A stretch of 64,000 nucleotides of DNA. Origin: Streptomyces sp. NBC_00271 (GTDB lineage: Bacteria; Actinomycetota; Actinomycetes; Streptomycetales; Streptomycetaceae). A program made the position numbers and the translations under genes. The stretch covers positions 1,612,001 through 1,676,000 of the forward strand of contig NZ_CP108070.1 of assembly GCF_036178845.1 (NCBI RefSeq), in the 5' to 3' direction. Numbering within the stretch: the stretch's first letter is position 1; each line of letters starts with the position of its first letter. Below, piece after piece: positions 51,448 to 60,149 of this stretch. The notes below the pieces were generated by a model, which was not told the origin of the DNA, searched no databases, and saw nothing but the letters and a program-made list of their open reading frames with translations.

Positions 51448-52341
51448 ATGGAACTGCGCCACCTTCAGCACTTCGTCGCGGTCGCCGAGGACCAGCACTT
51501 CACCCGGGCGGCGGAACGGCTCATGGTGTCGCAGTCGGGACTGTCGTCCTCCATCCGCGCCTTGGAGCGGGAGCTTCAGGCCCCGCTGTTCGTGCGCACC
51601 ACCCGTCGGGTCACGCTCACGGAGGCCGGTCGCGCCCTGCTCGGCGAGGCGGAGCGGATCCTCGCCCAGGTGCGCTCGGCGCAGGACGCCGTGGCCGCCG
51701 TGCAGGGCGTGCTGCGCGGCACGCTCTCCCTGGGCACCGAGCAGTGCATCGCGGGCGTGGACGTGGCCAAGCTTCTCGCGGCGTTCCGGCGGCGCCATCC
51801 CGACGTCGAGATCCGACTGCGGCAGGCGGGCTCCGAGGCGCTGGCCGAGGAGGTCGCCGCGGGCCGTCTCGACCTGGCCTTCGCCGTCAGGACGCGGGCG
51901 GACGGCGACCAGCTGCGGTCGGTGCCGCTGACCAGCGAGCCGATGACCATGCTCTGCCATCCCACGCACCACCTCGCGACCGCCGCCGTGGTCACGCCCC
52001 AGGAGCTGGGCGGCGAGGCCTTCGTCGACTTCCACCCCGACTGGGGGCCGCGCCGCACCACGGACGCGGCCTTCGCGGCGGCGGACGTACGGCGGACGGT
52101 GGCGCTGGAGGTCAGCGACGTGCACAGCCTGCTGGAGCTGGTCCACGAGGGTCTCGGCATCGCCGTCGTGCCCCGCCACTTCGGCCACAAGCGCGAGGCC
52201 GGCGATCTCACCGCCCTCCCTTTCAAGGGCGCCTGTGAAGCCTCGTACGAGACGGTCGCCATGCTGCCGCCGCCGGACGCCACCAGTCCGGCGGCGCGGG
52301 CGTTGATGGTGCTTCTCGACACCCCGCAAGAGGGGGCCTGA
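51448..52341 (+). CDS. LysR-family transcriptional regulator
   Basis: 297 aa. N-terminal winged HTH (MELRHLQHFVAVAEDQHFTR, SQSGLSSSIRALE) and a LysR substrate-binding domain (HPDVEIRLRQAGSEALAEEV). It lies 127 bp from the divergent aldo/keto reductase gene, the classic LysR-target layout. AATCGG occurs twice (about 51394 and 51425) in the space between them. Confidence 0.9.
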   Translation: MELRHLQHFVAVAEDQHFTRAAERLMVSQSGLSSSIRALERELQAPLFVRTTRRVTLTEAGRALLGEAERILAQVRSAQDAVAAVQGVLRGTLSLGTEQCIAGVDVAKLLAAFRRRHPDVEIRLRQAGSEALAEEVAAGRLDLAFAVRTRADGDQLRSVPLTSEPMTMLCHPTHHLATAAVVTPQELGGEAFVDFHPDWGPRRTTDAAFAAADVRRTVALEVSDVHSLLELVHEGLGIAVVPRHFGHKREAGDLTALPFKGACEASYETVAMLPPPDATSPAARALMVLLDTPQEGA

Positions 52342-52441
52342 CACCACCCCCGGAGGGGCTCCAGCACTCCTGACCGGGACCGCTGCCCGGCCGCAGACTC
52401 GTGGACGTCCACGAAGACGACTGCGAGGCTGGAGTGCGGAG

Positions 52442-53944
52442 ATGGCGGATCACACACGACGGACGGTCCTGCGCGGGACGGCGGTCGCGGCGGCGGGCGG
52501 GCTCGTCGGCGCGATGGGGGGCCGGGTGGCAGCGGCGGCGGCACCGATGCCGGGCACGGCGGCACAGGGCGGGCACCGGTTCCCTTTCCTGGAGGGGGCG
52601 TTCAAGCCCGTCACCGAGGAGCTGACGGCGTTCGACCTCCCGGTCACCGGACGTGTCCCGCGCGAGCTGAACGGCCGCTTCCTGCGCAACGGCCCCAACG
52701 TCCTGGGCCTGGAGGACCCGCGCGCCCACCACTGGATGCTCGGTGAGGGCATGGTGCACGGCGTGCGGCTGCGGGACGGTCGCGCGGAGTGGTACCGCAA
52801 CCGCTGGGTCCGCTCGGCCTCCGTGGCGAAGAAGCTCGGCGAGCCGTACCCCGGGCCCGTCCCGCCGGACGACTTCCCGTGCAACACCCATGTGATCGGG
52901 TACAAGGGACGGATCCTGGCCCTCCAGGAGAGCGGGCCGCTGCCGTACGAACTCGACCACGAGCTCGACACGGTGGGCACGTACGACTTCCGCGGCACCC
53001 TCGAAGGGGCCTTCACCGCCCACACCAAGTTCGACGCGGCGGCCGGAGAACTGCACGCGATCGCCTACTACCCCACCTGGGACCACGTCCGGCACCAGGT
53101 GATCGACCACACGGGCCGGGTCGCGAGGACCACGCGGATCCCGGTGGCGGACGCGCCGATGATGCACGACTTCGCGCTCACCGAGAAGTACGTCGTGATC
53201 TTCGATCTGCCCATCACCTTCGACCCCGCGGGAGCCGAGCGGGGCGACCCCGTGCCGTACGTCTGGAACGAGAAGCACCCGACGCGGGTCGGTCTGCTGC
53301 CGCGCGCAGGAGGAGAGGTCCGCTGGTTCGAGGTGGATCCGGTCTTCTACTCGCACACCCTGAACGCGTACGACGAGGGCTCGTCCGTGGTCGTCGACAT
53401 GACGACCTACCCGGCGCCCTTCTACGTCGCGGGCCGCGGCTGCGACGGGCCGTACGGCGCCGGCACCGCCTCGCTCGAACGCTGGACGATCGACGTGGCG
53501 CACGGCCGGGTGCGCACCAGGACGCTCGACGACCGCCCGCAGGAGTTTCCGCGCGTCCACGAGGCGTTGGTGTCCAGGCGGCACCGTTACGCCTACACGG
53601 CCGCCGCCGCGGACATGACCCTGGCGTATCTGACGACCGACGGGAACCCGCCCGACCGGGCCTTCGCCAACGCGCTGATCAAGCACGACCTGCTGCGCGG
53701 GACCACGCAGGTCCACCGGCTGCCGCGGGACGCCGCCGCGGGGGAAGCCGTCTTCGTCCCCTCAGAGGGCGCGCGGGCCGAGGACGACGGCTACGCGATC
53801 GCCTATGTGCACAATCCCGATCGCGGGGCCGCCGACCTGGTGATCCTGGCCGCCCAGGATTTCACGGGCGAGCCGGTCGCCCGGGTCCATCTCCCGGGGC
53901 GGGTGCCGCTCGGCTTCCACGGGAGTTGGATTCCGGACGCGTGA
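52442..53944 (+). CDS. Carotenoid oxygenase (retinal-pigment-epithelium-65 family)
   Basis: 500 aa. A twin-arginine signal (RRTVLRGTAVAAAGG). Seven-bladed propeller with the four iron-binding His: FTAHTKFD, PMMHDFALT, FYSHTLN and near the end GFHGSWIPD. FLRNGPN and GEGMVHGVRL are family motifs. It cleaves carotenoids, stilbenoids or lignin-derived olefins with O2; export makes a lignostilbene-type substrate plausible (inference). Confidence 0.9.
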   Translation: MADHTRRTVLRGTAVAAAGGLVGAMGGRVAAAAAPMPGTAAQGGHRFPFLEGAFKPVTEELTAFDLPVTGRVPRELNGRFLRNGPNVLGLEDPRAHHWMLGEGMVHGVRLRDGRAEWYRNRWVRSASVAKKLGEPYPGPVPPDDFPCNTHVIGYKGRILALQESGPLPYELDHELDTVGTYDFRGTLEGAFTAHTKFDAAAGELHAIAYYPTWDHVRHQVIDHTGRVARTTRIPVADAPMMHDFALTEKYVVIFDLPITFDPAGAERGDPVPYVWNEKHPTRVGLLPRAGGEVRWFEVDPVFYSHTLNAYDEGSSVVVDMTTYPAPFYVAGRGCDGPYGAGTASLERWTIDVAHGRVRTRTLDDRPQEFPRVHEALVSRRHRYAYTAAAADMTLAYLTTDGNPPDRAFANALIKHDLLRGTTQVHRLPRDAAAGEAVFVPSEGARAEDDGYAIAYVHNPDRGAADLVILAAQDFTGEPVARVHLPGRVPLGFHGSWIPDA

Positions 53945-53971
53945 GGGACCGCGATGCGCGATGGTGGACGC

Positions 53972-54481
53972 ATGCATGCAAAGGACATCCTCATCGACGC
54001 GTACAGCCGCATCCAGGAAGAGGTCCATGCCGCCGTCGGGGGCCTGTCACCGGACGTTCTCAACGCCCGCCCCTCGGACGACGCCAACTCCGTCTCATGG
54101 CTGGTCTGGCACCTCACCCGCGTCCAGGACGACCATGTCGCGGACGCCGCCGGGCTCGAGCAGGTCTGGCTCGCGCAGGACTGGGAGAAGCGCTTCGGGC
54201 TCGATCTGCCGCGCCGGGACACGGGGTACGGGCACAGCTCCGCCAAGGTCGCCAAGGTGCGGGTCGACTCCGGTGACCTGCTGACCGGGTACTACGACGC
54301 CGTGCACGAACAGACGCTGGAGTTCCTGCGCGGGCTGACCGCCAAGGACTTCGAGCGGATCGTGGACGAGCGCTGGGATCCCGCGGTCACGCTGGGCGTA
54401 CGGCTGGTCAGCGTCCTGTCCGACGATCTGCAGCACGTCGGACAGGCCGCCTATGTACGGGGGCTGGTTCAGAGGGCGTAG
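53972..54481 (+). CDS. DinB-family (DUF664) protein
   Basis: 169 aa: [20 protein letters not shown], metal-ligand His in [17 protein letters not shown], and [17 protein letters not shown] second start at 53954 is possible. Distinct from the DUF664 gene at 26381. Its 3' end overlaps the convergent adenosine deaminase gene by 13 bp. Confidence 0.85.
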   Translation: MHAKDILIDAYSRIQEEVHAAVGGLSPDVLNARPSDDANSVSWLVWHLTRVQDDHVADAAGLEQVWLAQDWEKRFGLDLPRRDTGYGHSSAKVAKVRVDSGDLLTGYYDAVHEQTLEFLRGLTAKDFERIVDERWDPAVTLGVRLVSVLSDDLQHVGQAAYVRGLVQRA

Positions 54482-55533
54482 CCGGGCAGCACGACGTCCT
54501 CGATGAGGGCCTTGCGCTCGTCGAACGGGATGAACGCGCTCTTCACGGCGTTCACCGTGACCGTGCGCAGGTCCTCCACCGTCCAGCCCGCCTCCTCCAC
54601 CAGCAGCGCCATCTCGCGCGTCATCGTCGTACCCGACACCAGTCGGTTGTCGGTGTTGAGGGTGACCCGGAAGCCGAGGTCGCGCAGGGCGGTGATGGGG
54701 TGCTCGGCGATGGAGGTCGCGGCACCCGTCTGCAGGTTGGATGTCGGGCACATCTCCAGGGCGATCCGGCGGTCGCGCACCCAGCCCGCGAGGCGGCCGA
54801 GCTTGCCGTCGACGATGTCCTCGGTGATGCGGACGCCATGGCCGATGCGCTGGGCACCGCAGACCTGGAGGGCCTGGTGGATGCTGGGCAGACCGTGGGC
54901 CTCACCGGCGTGGATGGTGAACGGGACGCTCTCGCCGCGCAGGTGCTCGAAGGCGGCGAGGTGGTCGGCGGGCGGGAAGCCGTCCTCGGCACCCGCGATG
55001 TCGAAGCCGACGACGCCGGCGTCCCGGAACGCCACCGAGAGGTCGGCGATCTCCCGGGTGCGGTCGAACATGCGCATCCCGCACAACAGGGTGCCGACCC
55101 GGACCGGGGTGCCCGCGGCCGCCGCCTTGGCCATACCGGCCGCCAGGCCTTCCTGCACGGTCTCGACGACCTCGGGCAGGGTCAGCCCGCCGTTCACCAT
55201 CAGCTCGGGCGCGTACCGGACCTCGCCGTAGACGACGCCGTCCTCGGCCAGGTCGAGCACGTACTCCTCGGCCGTGCGCAGCAGGCCCTCGCGGGTCTGC
55301 ATCACGGCGAGGGTGTGCTCGAAGGTGGCTATGTAGCGCACCAGGTCACCGGAGTTGGCGGCCTCGTAGTACCAGGCGGCCAGCGCGTCCGGGTCGGTGG
55401 TGGGCAGCGTGTGGCCGACCGTCTCGGCGAGCTCCACCAGCGTGGCGGGGCGCAGACCGCCGTCGAGGTGGTCGTGCAGCACGGCCTTGGGGAGGCGGCG
55501 GATGGTGTCGATGTCGATGCGGGGCGCGGTCAT
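54469..55533 (-). CDS. add: Adenosine deaminase
   Basis: 354 aa TIM barrel. Zinc ligands and catalytic residues are in [30 protein letters not shown] and [18 protein letters not shown] is also typical. It converts adenosine (or deoxyadenosine) to inosine in purine salvage. Start ATG 55533 ([17 protein letters not shown]). The 40 bp upstream lead to a VOC gene on the same strand, which may be co-transcribed. Confidence 0.94.
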   Translation of the reverse strand: MTAPRIDIDTIRRLPKAVLHDHLDGGLRPATLVELAETVGHTLPTTDPDALAAWYYEAANSGDLVRYIATFEHTLAVMQTREGLLRTAEEYVLDLAEDGVVYGEVRYAPELMVNGGLTLPEVVETVQEGLAAGMAKAAAAGTPVRVGTLLCGMRMFDRTREIADLSVAFRDAGVVGFDIAGAEDGFPPADHLAAFEHLRGESVPFTIHAGEAHGLPSIHQALQVCGAQRIGHGVRITEDIVDGKLGRLAGWVRDRRIALEMCPTSNLQTGAATSIAEHPITALRDLGFRVTLNTDNRLVSGTTMTREMALLVEEAGWTVEDLRTVTVNAVKSAFIPFDERKALIEDVVLPGYAL

Positions 55534-55574
55534 GCGTGTCGTTCCTCGGCAGGTTCTGAACAGATGGGTGGATG

Positions 55575-55970
55575 TCAGGCGGTGGCGGGCTGGAGCAGGT
55601 CCCAGCGGTTTCCGTACAGGTCCTGGAAGACGACGACCGAGCCGTACGGTTCGTGGCGCGGCTCTTCCAGGAAGGTGACGCCCGCCTCGCGCATGCGGGC
55701 GTGGTCGCGGGCGAAGTCGTCGGTGTGCAGGAAGAAGCCCACGCGCCCGCCGGTCTGGTCGCCGACCCGGCCGCGCTGTGCCTCGTCCTTGGCCCGGGCC
55801 AGCAGCAGTCCGCTGCCGCCGCCCTCCGTGCCCGGCTCTACGACGACCCAGCGGGAGCCGTCGGGCCGCGGCTGGTCCTCGACGAGCCGGAACCCGAGGG
55901 CTTCGGTGTAGAAGCGGATCGCCTCGTCGTAGTCGTCGACGACGAGGGTGACCAGCGCGATGCGTCGCAT
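55575..55970 (-). CDS. VOC-family protein
   Basis: 131 aa glyoxalase/bleomycin-resistance fold: [64 protein letters not shown]. His/Glu metal sites are partly present. Substrate unknown. It lies 41 bp upstream of add in the same direction. Confidence 0.87.
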   Translation of the reverse strand: MRRIALVTLVVDDYDEAIRFYTEALGFRLVEDQPRPDGSRWVVVEPGTEGGGSGLLLARAKDEAQRGRVGDQTGGRVGFFLHTDDFARDHARMREAGVTFLEEPRHEPYGSVVVFQDLYGNRWDLLQPATA

Positions 55971-56188
55971 CGGGACCCCTTAGGTAGTTATACGTAACAC
56001 GCTAGGGTACGGCATCCCACCGCATGCTCCCGCCCGCCCTGCTCACGCCGAGTCGCACGGTGCGACGGGGTGCGGGACGCTGGGCACACCCTCGGCCCCC
56101 GTCGACCGCCCGTGTTCGACAAGGCCGGGCCCCACGCGCGGCGTTCATCTTTCGCGGCCGCCGCGGGAACGATCTCGGCCCGCCGATC

Positions 56189-56225
56189 GTCTACAGTTGT
56201 GTAGACCGTCTACAGGATTGTAGTC
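56189..56225. promoter_or_regulatory. Two tandem TACA-N4-TGTA operators (BlaI/MecI-like)
   Basis: GTCTACA-GTTG-TGTAGAC at 56189-56206 is a perfect dyad; GTCTACA-GGAT-TGTAGTC at 56208-56225 has one mismatch. Centres are 19 bp apart. They lie about 60 bp ahead of the leader ORF and PAP2 gene. Such TACA/TGTA dyads are bound by BlaI/CopY-type repressors (family knowledge). No such repressor gene is in the window. Confidence 0.65.
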
Positions 56226-56283
56226 ACCGCGGACGCGGTCTTCCGACGCGCCCGCACGCCCATCATGGAAGGGGCCTCCGTCG

Positions 56284-56346
56284 ATGTCCGCAGCCCTGCG
56301 CACCGCGCCGCCGTACGCGGTCGATGTCCCCCGGCCCCTGTCATGA
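56284..56346 (+). CDS. 20-aa leader peptide upstream of PAP2 gene
   Basis: ATG at 56284, nine bases after GGAAGGGG, encodes MSAALRTAPPYAVDVPRPLS and ends in TGA overlapping the ATG at 56343 (ATGA). It may set the translation of the next gene by coupling. Alternatively the PAP2 protein starts in frame at 56265 and this ORF is accidental. Confidence 0.4.
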   Translation: MSAALRTAPPYAVDVPRPLS

Positions 56347-57089
56347 GGCGTGCGGACGCGTCGGACCTCGCGGGATCGACCGCGGTCGGCAGCCTGGTCG
56401 CCTTCGTACTGCTGACGCTGGTCGTGAGCGGCCAGGACGGAGCCCCGCTCTTCGGCGACCAGGACCTGAACGCCTGGTCCGCGGACCACCGCCCACCCGT
56501 GGCGCTGGCCGTGGCCCGCGGACTGACCTACACGGGCACGGGCGTCCTGCCGTACGTGCTGGTCGCGCTGGCGGGTGTCGTCCTCGGTCGCACCGCACGA
56601 CAGCGGATCCTCTTCGCCCTCGGCTGCGTCGGCTGTCTCGCCGCCGCCCAGGCCGTTCGGTACGGCGTGATGTCCCTGGTCGCCCGCCCCCGCCCCGCGA
56701 CGGTGGAGTGGGCCACGCACGCCTCCGGCTGGTCCTTCCCCTCGGGCCACACCACCACGTCCGCCATCACCGGCGGTCTGCTCGTCCTCGCGGTGCTCGC
56801 GCGGGCGCCCCGCGGCGGGCGAGGCCTCGCGGCGCTCCTCGCATGCTGGGCCGTCCTGGTCGGACTCACCAGGGTCTACCTGGGCGTCCACTGGTTCTCC
56901 GACGTGCTCGGCGGCTGGCTGTTCGCCCTGTGCTGGCTGAGCCTCAGCGTCTACGCCCTCGCCCGCATCGCCCCGCACACGTTCGCCGCCATATCGGCGC
57001 TCCGTATCCGCCCTGGTCCCACGACGACGGAAGAGCGCCCAGACGACTCCCACCCGCACCGCGAAGTCCCCCCTCACTCGGCTCCGTGA
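56343..57089 (+). CDS. PAP2-superfamily membrane phosphatase
   Basis: About 248 aa from ATG 56343 (274 if from 56265). Several transmembrane helices. Complete lipid-phosphatase signature: VARPRPAT, WSFPSGHTTTSAI and VYLGVHWFSDVLGG, with both catalytic His. It dephosphorylates phosphatidate, undecaprenyl-PP or similar lipids outside the membrane. Controlled probably by the TACA/TGTA operators upstream. Confidence 0.88.
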   Translation: MRRADASDLAGSTAVGSLVAFVLLTLVVSGQDGAPLFGDQDLNAWSADHRPPVALAVARGLTYTGTGVLPYVLVALAGVVLGRTARQRILFALGCVGCLAAAQAVRYGVMSLVARPRPATVEWATHASGWSFPSGHTTTSAITGGLLVLAVLARAPRGGRGLAALLACWAVLVGLTRVYLGVHWFSDVLGGWLFALCWLSLSVYALARIAPHTFAAISALRIRPGPTTTEERPDDSHPHREVPPHSAP

Positions 57090-57275
57090 CCACCTGCAGG
57101 ACCGGCCGCACGTCCTGCTGCCGGTGCCGGCGTACGACCTGCTGCAGAAGGCGGCCGCTGGGCGCGTCGTGCGGGCCGGGGGAAGGCCGGGCGCCCGCGC
57201 ATGACATCGTGGAGATCAACTCGGGGCCGGCCCCGCCGGCTCCTGTCCAGCGCTGCCCCACAGGAGTTGAGTGCG

Positions 57276-57986
57276 ATGTCCGAGCTGCCGACGCCGACCG
57301 GAGCCCCCGCCCATCAGAACGTGACCTTCCCCAGCGCCGGGACCACGGCCCACGGCTATCTGGCGCTGCCGCCGTCCGGGCAGGGACCCGGAGTGATCGT
57401 CATCCAGGAGTGGTGGGGTCTGACCGACCACATCGCGCAGGTGGCGGACCGGCTGGCCGCGGAGGGCTTCGTGGCCCTCGCGCCCGACCTGTACGGCGGC
57501 AATGTCGCCCATGACAGCGGCGAGGCCTTCCGGATGATGAAGGAGCTGCCGGTGTCACGCGGCGTCGAGCTGCTCTCCGGTGCGGTCGATCATCTGCTCG
57601 GGCTGCCCGAGGTCACCTCGGACACGGTGGGCGCGGTCGGCTTCTGCATGGGCGGCGGCTTCGTCCTCTACCTGGCCGCGGCCGATCCCCGGGTCAGCGC
57701 GGCGGTGCCGTTCTACGGCGTGATCCAGGGTGAGCTGCCCGACTTCTCCCGCCTGAAGGCGCAGATCCTGGGTCACTACGGCGAACTCGACACGAGCATC
57801 CCGAAGGAGAACCTGGAGCAGCTGAGGGAGGCGGTCCAGCAGCAGGCCGGCATTGCCGCGGACTTCCGTCTCTACCCTGCCAACCACGCCTTCTTCAATG
57901 ACGGCCGCCCGGAAACGTACGACCCCGAGTCGGCCGCGCGGGCCTGGGAGAGCACGGTGCTCTTCCTGCACGAGCAACTGGGCTGA
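57276..57986 (+). CDS. Dienelactone hydrolase-family protein
   Basis: 236 aa. Nucleophile Cys in GFCMGGG, Glu in VIVIQEWWGL, Asp in HYGELDTSIP and His in PANHAFFND, a full DLH triad. It hydrolyses dienelactones or related esters. ATG 57276 with CAGGAG 13-14 bases upstream. Convergent with an aldo/keto reductase; a hairpin separates them. Confidence 0.9.
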   Translation: MSELPTPTGAPAHQNVTFPSAGTTAHGYLALPPSGQGPGVIVIQEWWGLTDHIAQVADRLAAEGFVALAPDLYGGNVAHDSGEAFRMMKELPVSRGVELLSGAVDHLLGLPEVTSDTVGAVGFCMGGGFVLYLAAADPRVSAAVPFYGVIQGELPDFSRLKAQILGHYGELDTSIPKENLEQLREAVQQQAGIAADFRLYPANHAFFNDGRPETYDPESAARAWESTVLFLHEQLG

Positions 57987-57990
57987 GCAG

Positions 57991-58029
57991 GTCACCCGGG
58001 GCGGCTCGGCAAGGACCGCCCCCGGTGAC
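57991..58029. terminator. Bidirectional hairpin
   Basis: 14-base arms at 57991-58004 and 58016-58029 pair with one mismatch (GTCACC...GGGGCGG with CCGCCCC...GGTGAC). Confidence 0.7.
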
Positions 58030-58040
58030 GGGGCCATCGG

Positions 58041-58949
58041 TCACTCGCCCGGCCGATGGAGTGCGTCGAGGCGGGCCGTCTCGTCGTCGGTGAGCCGCAG
58101 CGCGCCCGCGGCGACGTTCTCGACGAGATGGTCCGGGCTGCCGGTGCCGGGGATGGCGAGCACGTGCGTGCCCTGCCGCAGGGTCCACGCGAGGCGTACC
58201 TGCGCGGGCGTGGCGCCGTGCGCACGCGCGACGGCGAGCACCTCCTCGTCGCCGTCGCTGCCGCTCGGGCCCTGCGCACCGCCCTTGCCGGCGATCGCGA
58301 AGAACGGCACGAACGCGATGCCCAGCTCCCCGCACCTGCGCAGGAGCTCGTCGGTCCCGGCGTTCGGGGAGTCGAGCCCGTACCGGTTCTGCACGCTCAC
58401 CACCGGCGCGATGGTCCCCGCCTCCTCGAGGTGCCGGAGTCCGATGCTCGACATGCCGAGGTGCCGGATCAGCCCCGCCTCGCGCAGCTCGGCCAGTGCG
58501 CCGAAGTGCTCGGCGATCGAGTCCTGCCCCATCCGCCGCAGGTACACGAGGTCGAGGTGGTCGCGGCCCAACTGCCGCAGATTCTCCTCGACATGGGCAC
58601 GGAGCTGGTCCGGCCGGGCCGGGGTGCCCCACTCCCCCGAGTAGTCGCGGAACGGCCCGACCTTGGTGGCGATGACCAGGTCGTCCGCGTACGGCGCCAG
58701 CGCGGTGTTGATCAGCTCGTTCGCGGAGCGCAGCGACGAGAAGTAGAACGCGGCGGTGTCGATGTGGTCGACACCCAGCTCGATCGCGCGGCGCAGCACG
58801 GCGATCGACCGGTCGCGGTCGCTCGCCGTGCCGAGATGGAAGGCCGCGCTGCCCGTCAGCCGCATCGCGCCGAAGCCGATGCGGTGGACGGGCAGATCGC
58901 CGAGTGTCCAGGTGCCCGAGGCCGCCGCGGTGATCGTTTCCGAGGTCAT
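58041..58949 (-). CDS. Aldo/keto reductase
   Basis: 302 aa TIM-barrel AKR. IGFGAMRLTG, Asp/Tyr in HIDTAAFYFSS, Lys in VIATKVGPF. The site that in most AKRs holds the catalytic His reads VYLRRMG, as in its actinomycete subfamily. NADPH-binding end AIPGTGSPDHLVEN. ATG 58949. Substrate unknown. Confidence 0.88.
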   Translation of the reverse strand: MTSETITAAASGTWTLGDLPVHRIGFGAMRLTGSAAFHLGTASDRDRSIAVLRRAIELGVDHIDTAAFYFSSLRSANELINTALAPYADDLVIATKVGPFRDYSGEWGTPARPDQLRAHVEENLRQLGRDHLDLVYLRRMGQDSIAEHFGALAELREAGLIRHLGMSSIGLRHLEEAGTIAPVVSVQNRYGLDSPNAGTDELLRRCGELGIAFVPFFAIAGKGGAQGPSGSDGDEEVLAVARAHGATPAQVRLAWTLRQGTHVLAIPGTGSPDHLVENVAAGALRLTDDETARLDALHRPGE

Positions 58950-59002
58950 CGCGGCAGTTTCGCACACCTTCTCGGGCCCGGGCTGCTGCCGTCGACGGCG
59001 GA

Positions 59003-59893
59003 TCAGCAGTAGAGGTTGCCGCCGGCCGAGGTCCCGAGGATCTGCACGAACCGCTGGTAGGCGTCCACCCTGCTCTGCACCTGTGCCGGGTTCTTGCCGT
59101 CGCATTCCAGGGAGCCGTTGATGCTGCGGATGGTCTGGCCGAATCCCGCGCCGTTGACCATGGCGTTGTGGCCCGTCATGGTGCCGGGGCCCGACTGGGT
59201 GTTCCAGTACCAGAGGCCGGTCTTCCAGGCCACGGCGGCATCGTTCTGCACCAGGTAGGGGTTGTTGAGGAGGTCGATGCCGAGCGCGTCGCCCGCGGCC
59301 TTGTAGTTGAAGTTCCAGCTGAGCTGGATCGGGCCGCGGCCGTAGTAGGCCGACTGTCCGGCCGGGCAGCCGTAGGGCTGGCTCCAGTCGCAGTAGTGGG
59401 GGTAGTTGGCGGTGTTCTGCTCCACCACGTAGACCAGGCCGCCGGTCTCGTGGCTGACGTTGGCGAGGAAGGCCGCGGCCTCCTGCTTCTTCACGGTGTC
59501 GCTGCCGGTGTTGGCGAAGGCCGGGTAGGCGCTCATCGCCGCCCGCAGACCACTGTAGGTGTAGAAGGAACTCCGGTTCGGGAACATCTGGTTGAACTGC
59601 GCCTCGCTCACCACGAAGCCGTCGGAGGGAGGCGTGGAACCTCCGTCGCAGGCGTAGGGGTCCCAGTACCAGGTGCTGATGGTGGGGTCGTAGCCCGGGT
59701 TGTCGTGCTCGGCGATGTAGGTCTTCCCGTCGGTGTAGCGGACGACGTTACCGGTGACGTACGACCTCCCGGCCACCCAGCTCGGGTAGCTCGAACAGGA
59801 GGCGGCGGAGGCGCCGGCGGCCGGCAGCAGCACCGGGGTGGCGGACGTGAGGGCGAGGGCGATCAGGACTGCGGAGATGCGGCGCCTCGACAC
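59003..59893 (-). CDS. Secreted GH19 chitinase with CBM5/12
   Basis: 296 aa from GTG (AAGGAG seven bases upstream). Sec signal peptide (residues 1-31, AVLIALALTSATPVLLPAAG). A CBM5/12 chitin-binding module at about 32-85 (SYPSWVAGRSYVTGNVV, STWYWDPYACD). A short linker, then GH19 with catalytic Glu in NVSHETGG and YYGRGPIQLSWN, ending NLYC. It hydrolyses chitin outside the cell. Two DasR-like boxes precede it. Confidence 0.94.
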   Translation of the reverse strand: MSRRRISAVLIALALTSATPVLLPAAGASAASCSSYPSWVAGRSYVTGNVVRYTDGKTYIAEHDNPGYDPTISTWYWDPYACDGGSTPPSDGFVVSEAQFNQMFPNRSSFYTYSGLRAAMSAYPAFANTGSDTVKKQEAAAFLANVSHETGGLVYVVEQNTANYPHYCDWSQPYGCPAGQSAYYGRGPIQLSWNFNYKAAGDALGIDLLNNPYLVQNDAAVAWKTGLWYWNTQSGPGTMTGHNAMVNGAGFGQTIRSINGSLECDGKNPAQVQSRVDAYQRFVQILGTSAGGNLYC

Positions 59894-60033
59894 AGGTCAA
59901 CTCCTTTGCGGGACACGGCCGCTCCCGGACAAGGGCAGCGCGGAGCGGAGCCTTGTGCGCACGTGCCGGCGAGGCCGGCCACGGCGTCGGGGGCGGCCGT
60001 GGTGGGGGGTGTGGAGCCACACTCAACCGCTTT

Positions 60034-60063
60034 GGTATGTACCAGTCAAGGGTGTAGACCAGT
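60034..60063 (-). promoter_or_regulatory. DasR-like dre boxes / chi direct repeats
   Basis: On the minus strand ACTGGTCTACACC (60051-60063) and ACTGGTACATACC (60034-60046) repeat with 17-bp spacing. They resemble the dre consensus around TGGTCTAGACCA and the 12-bp direct repeats of Streptomyces chitinase promoters, and they sit about 140-170 bp before the chitinase start. TTGACT between them could be a -35 box. Confidence 0.6.
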
Positions 60064-60149
60064 CAGATCTGACAACGTTGGCAGAGAGGGTCGCACAACA
60101 GTGCCCCGGCAGATCGGCGAGGATCTTCCGGGGCACCGTCGGGGCCGAC

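Noticed and set aside
51321..51449. Upstream ATG for the aldo/keto reductase
   Set aside because: TTG 51320 has an ideal AGGAG and matches the family's N-terminus; the extension overlaps the LysR start.
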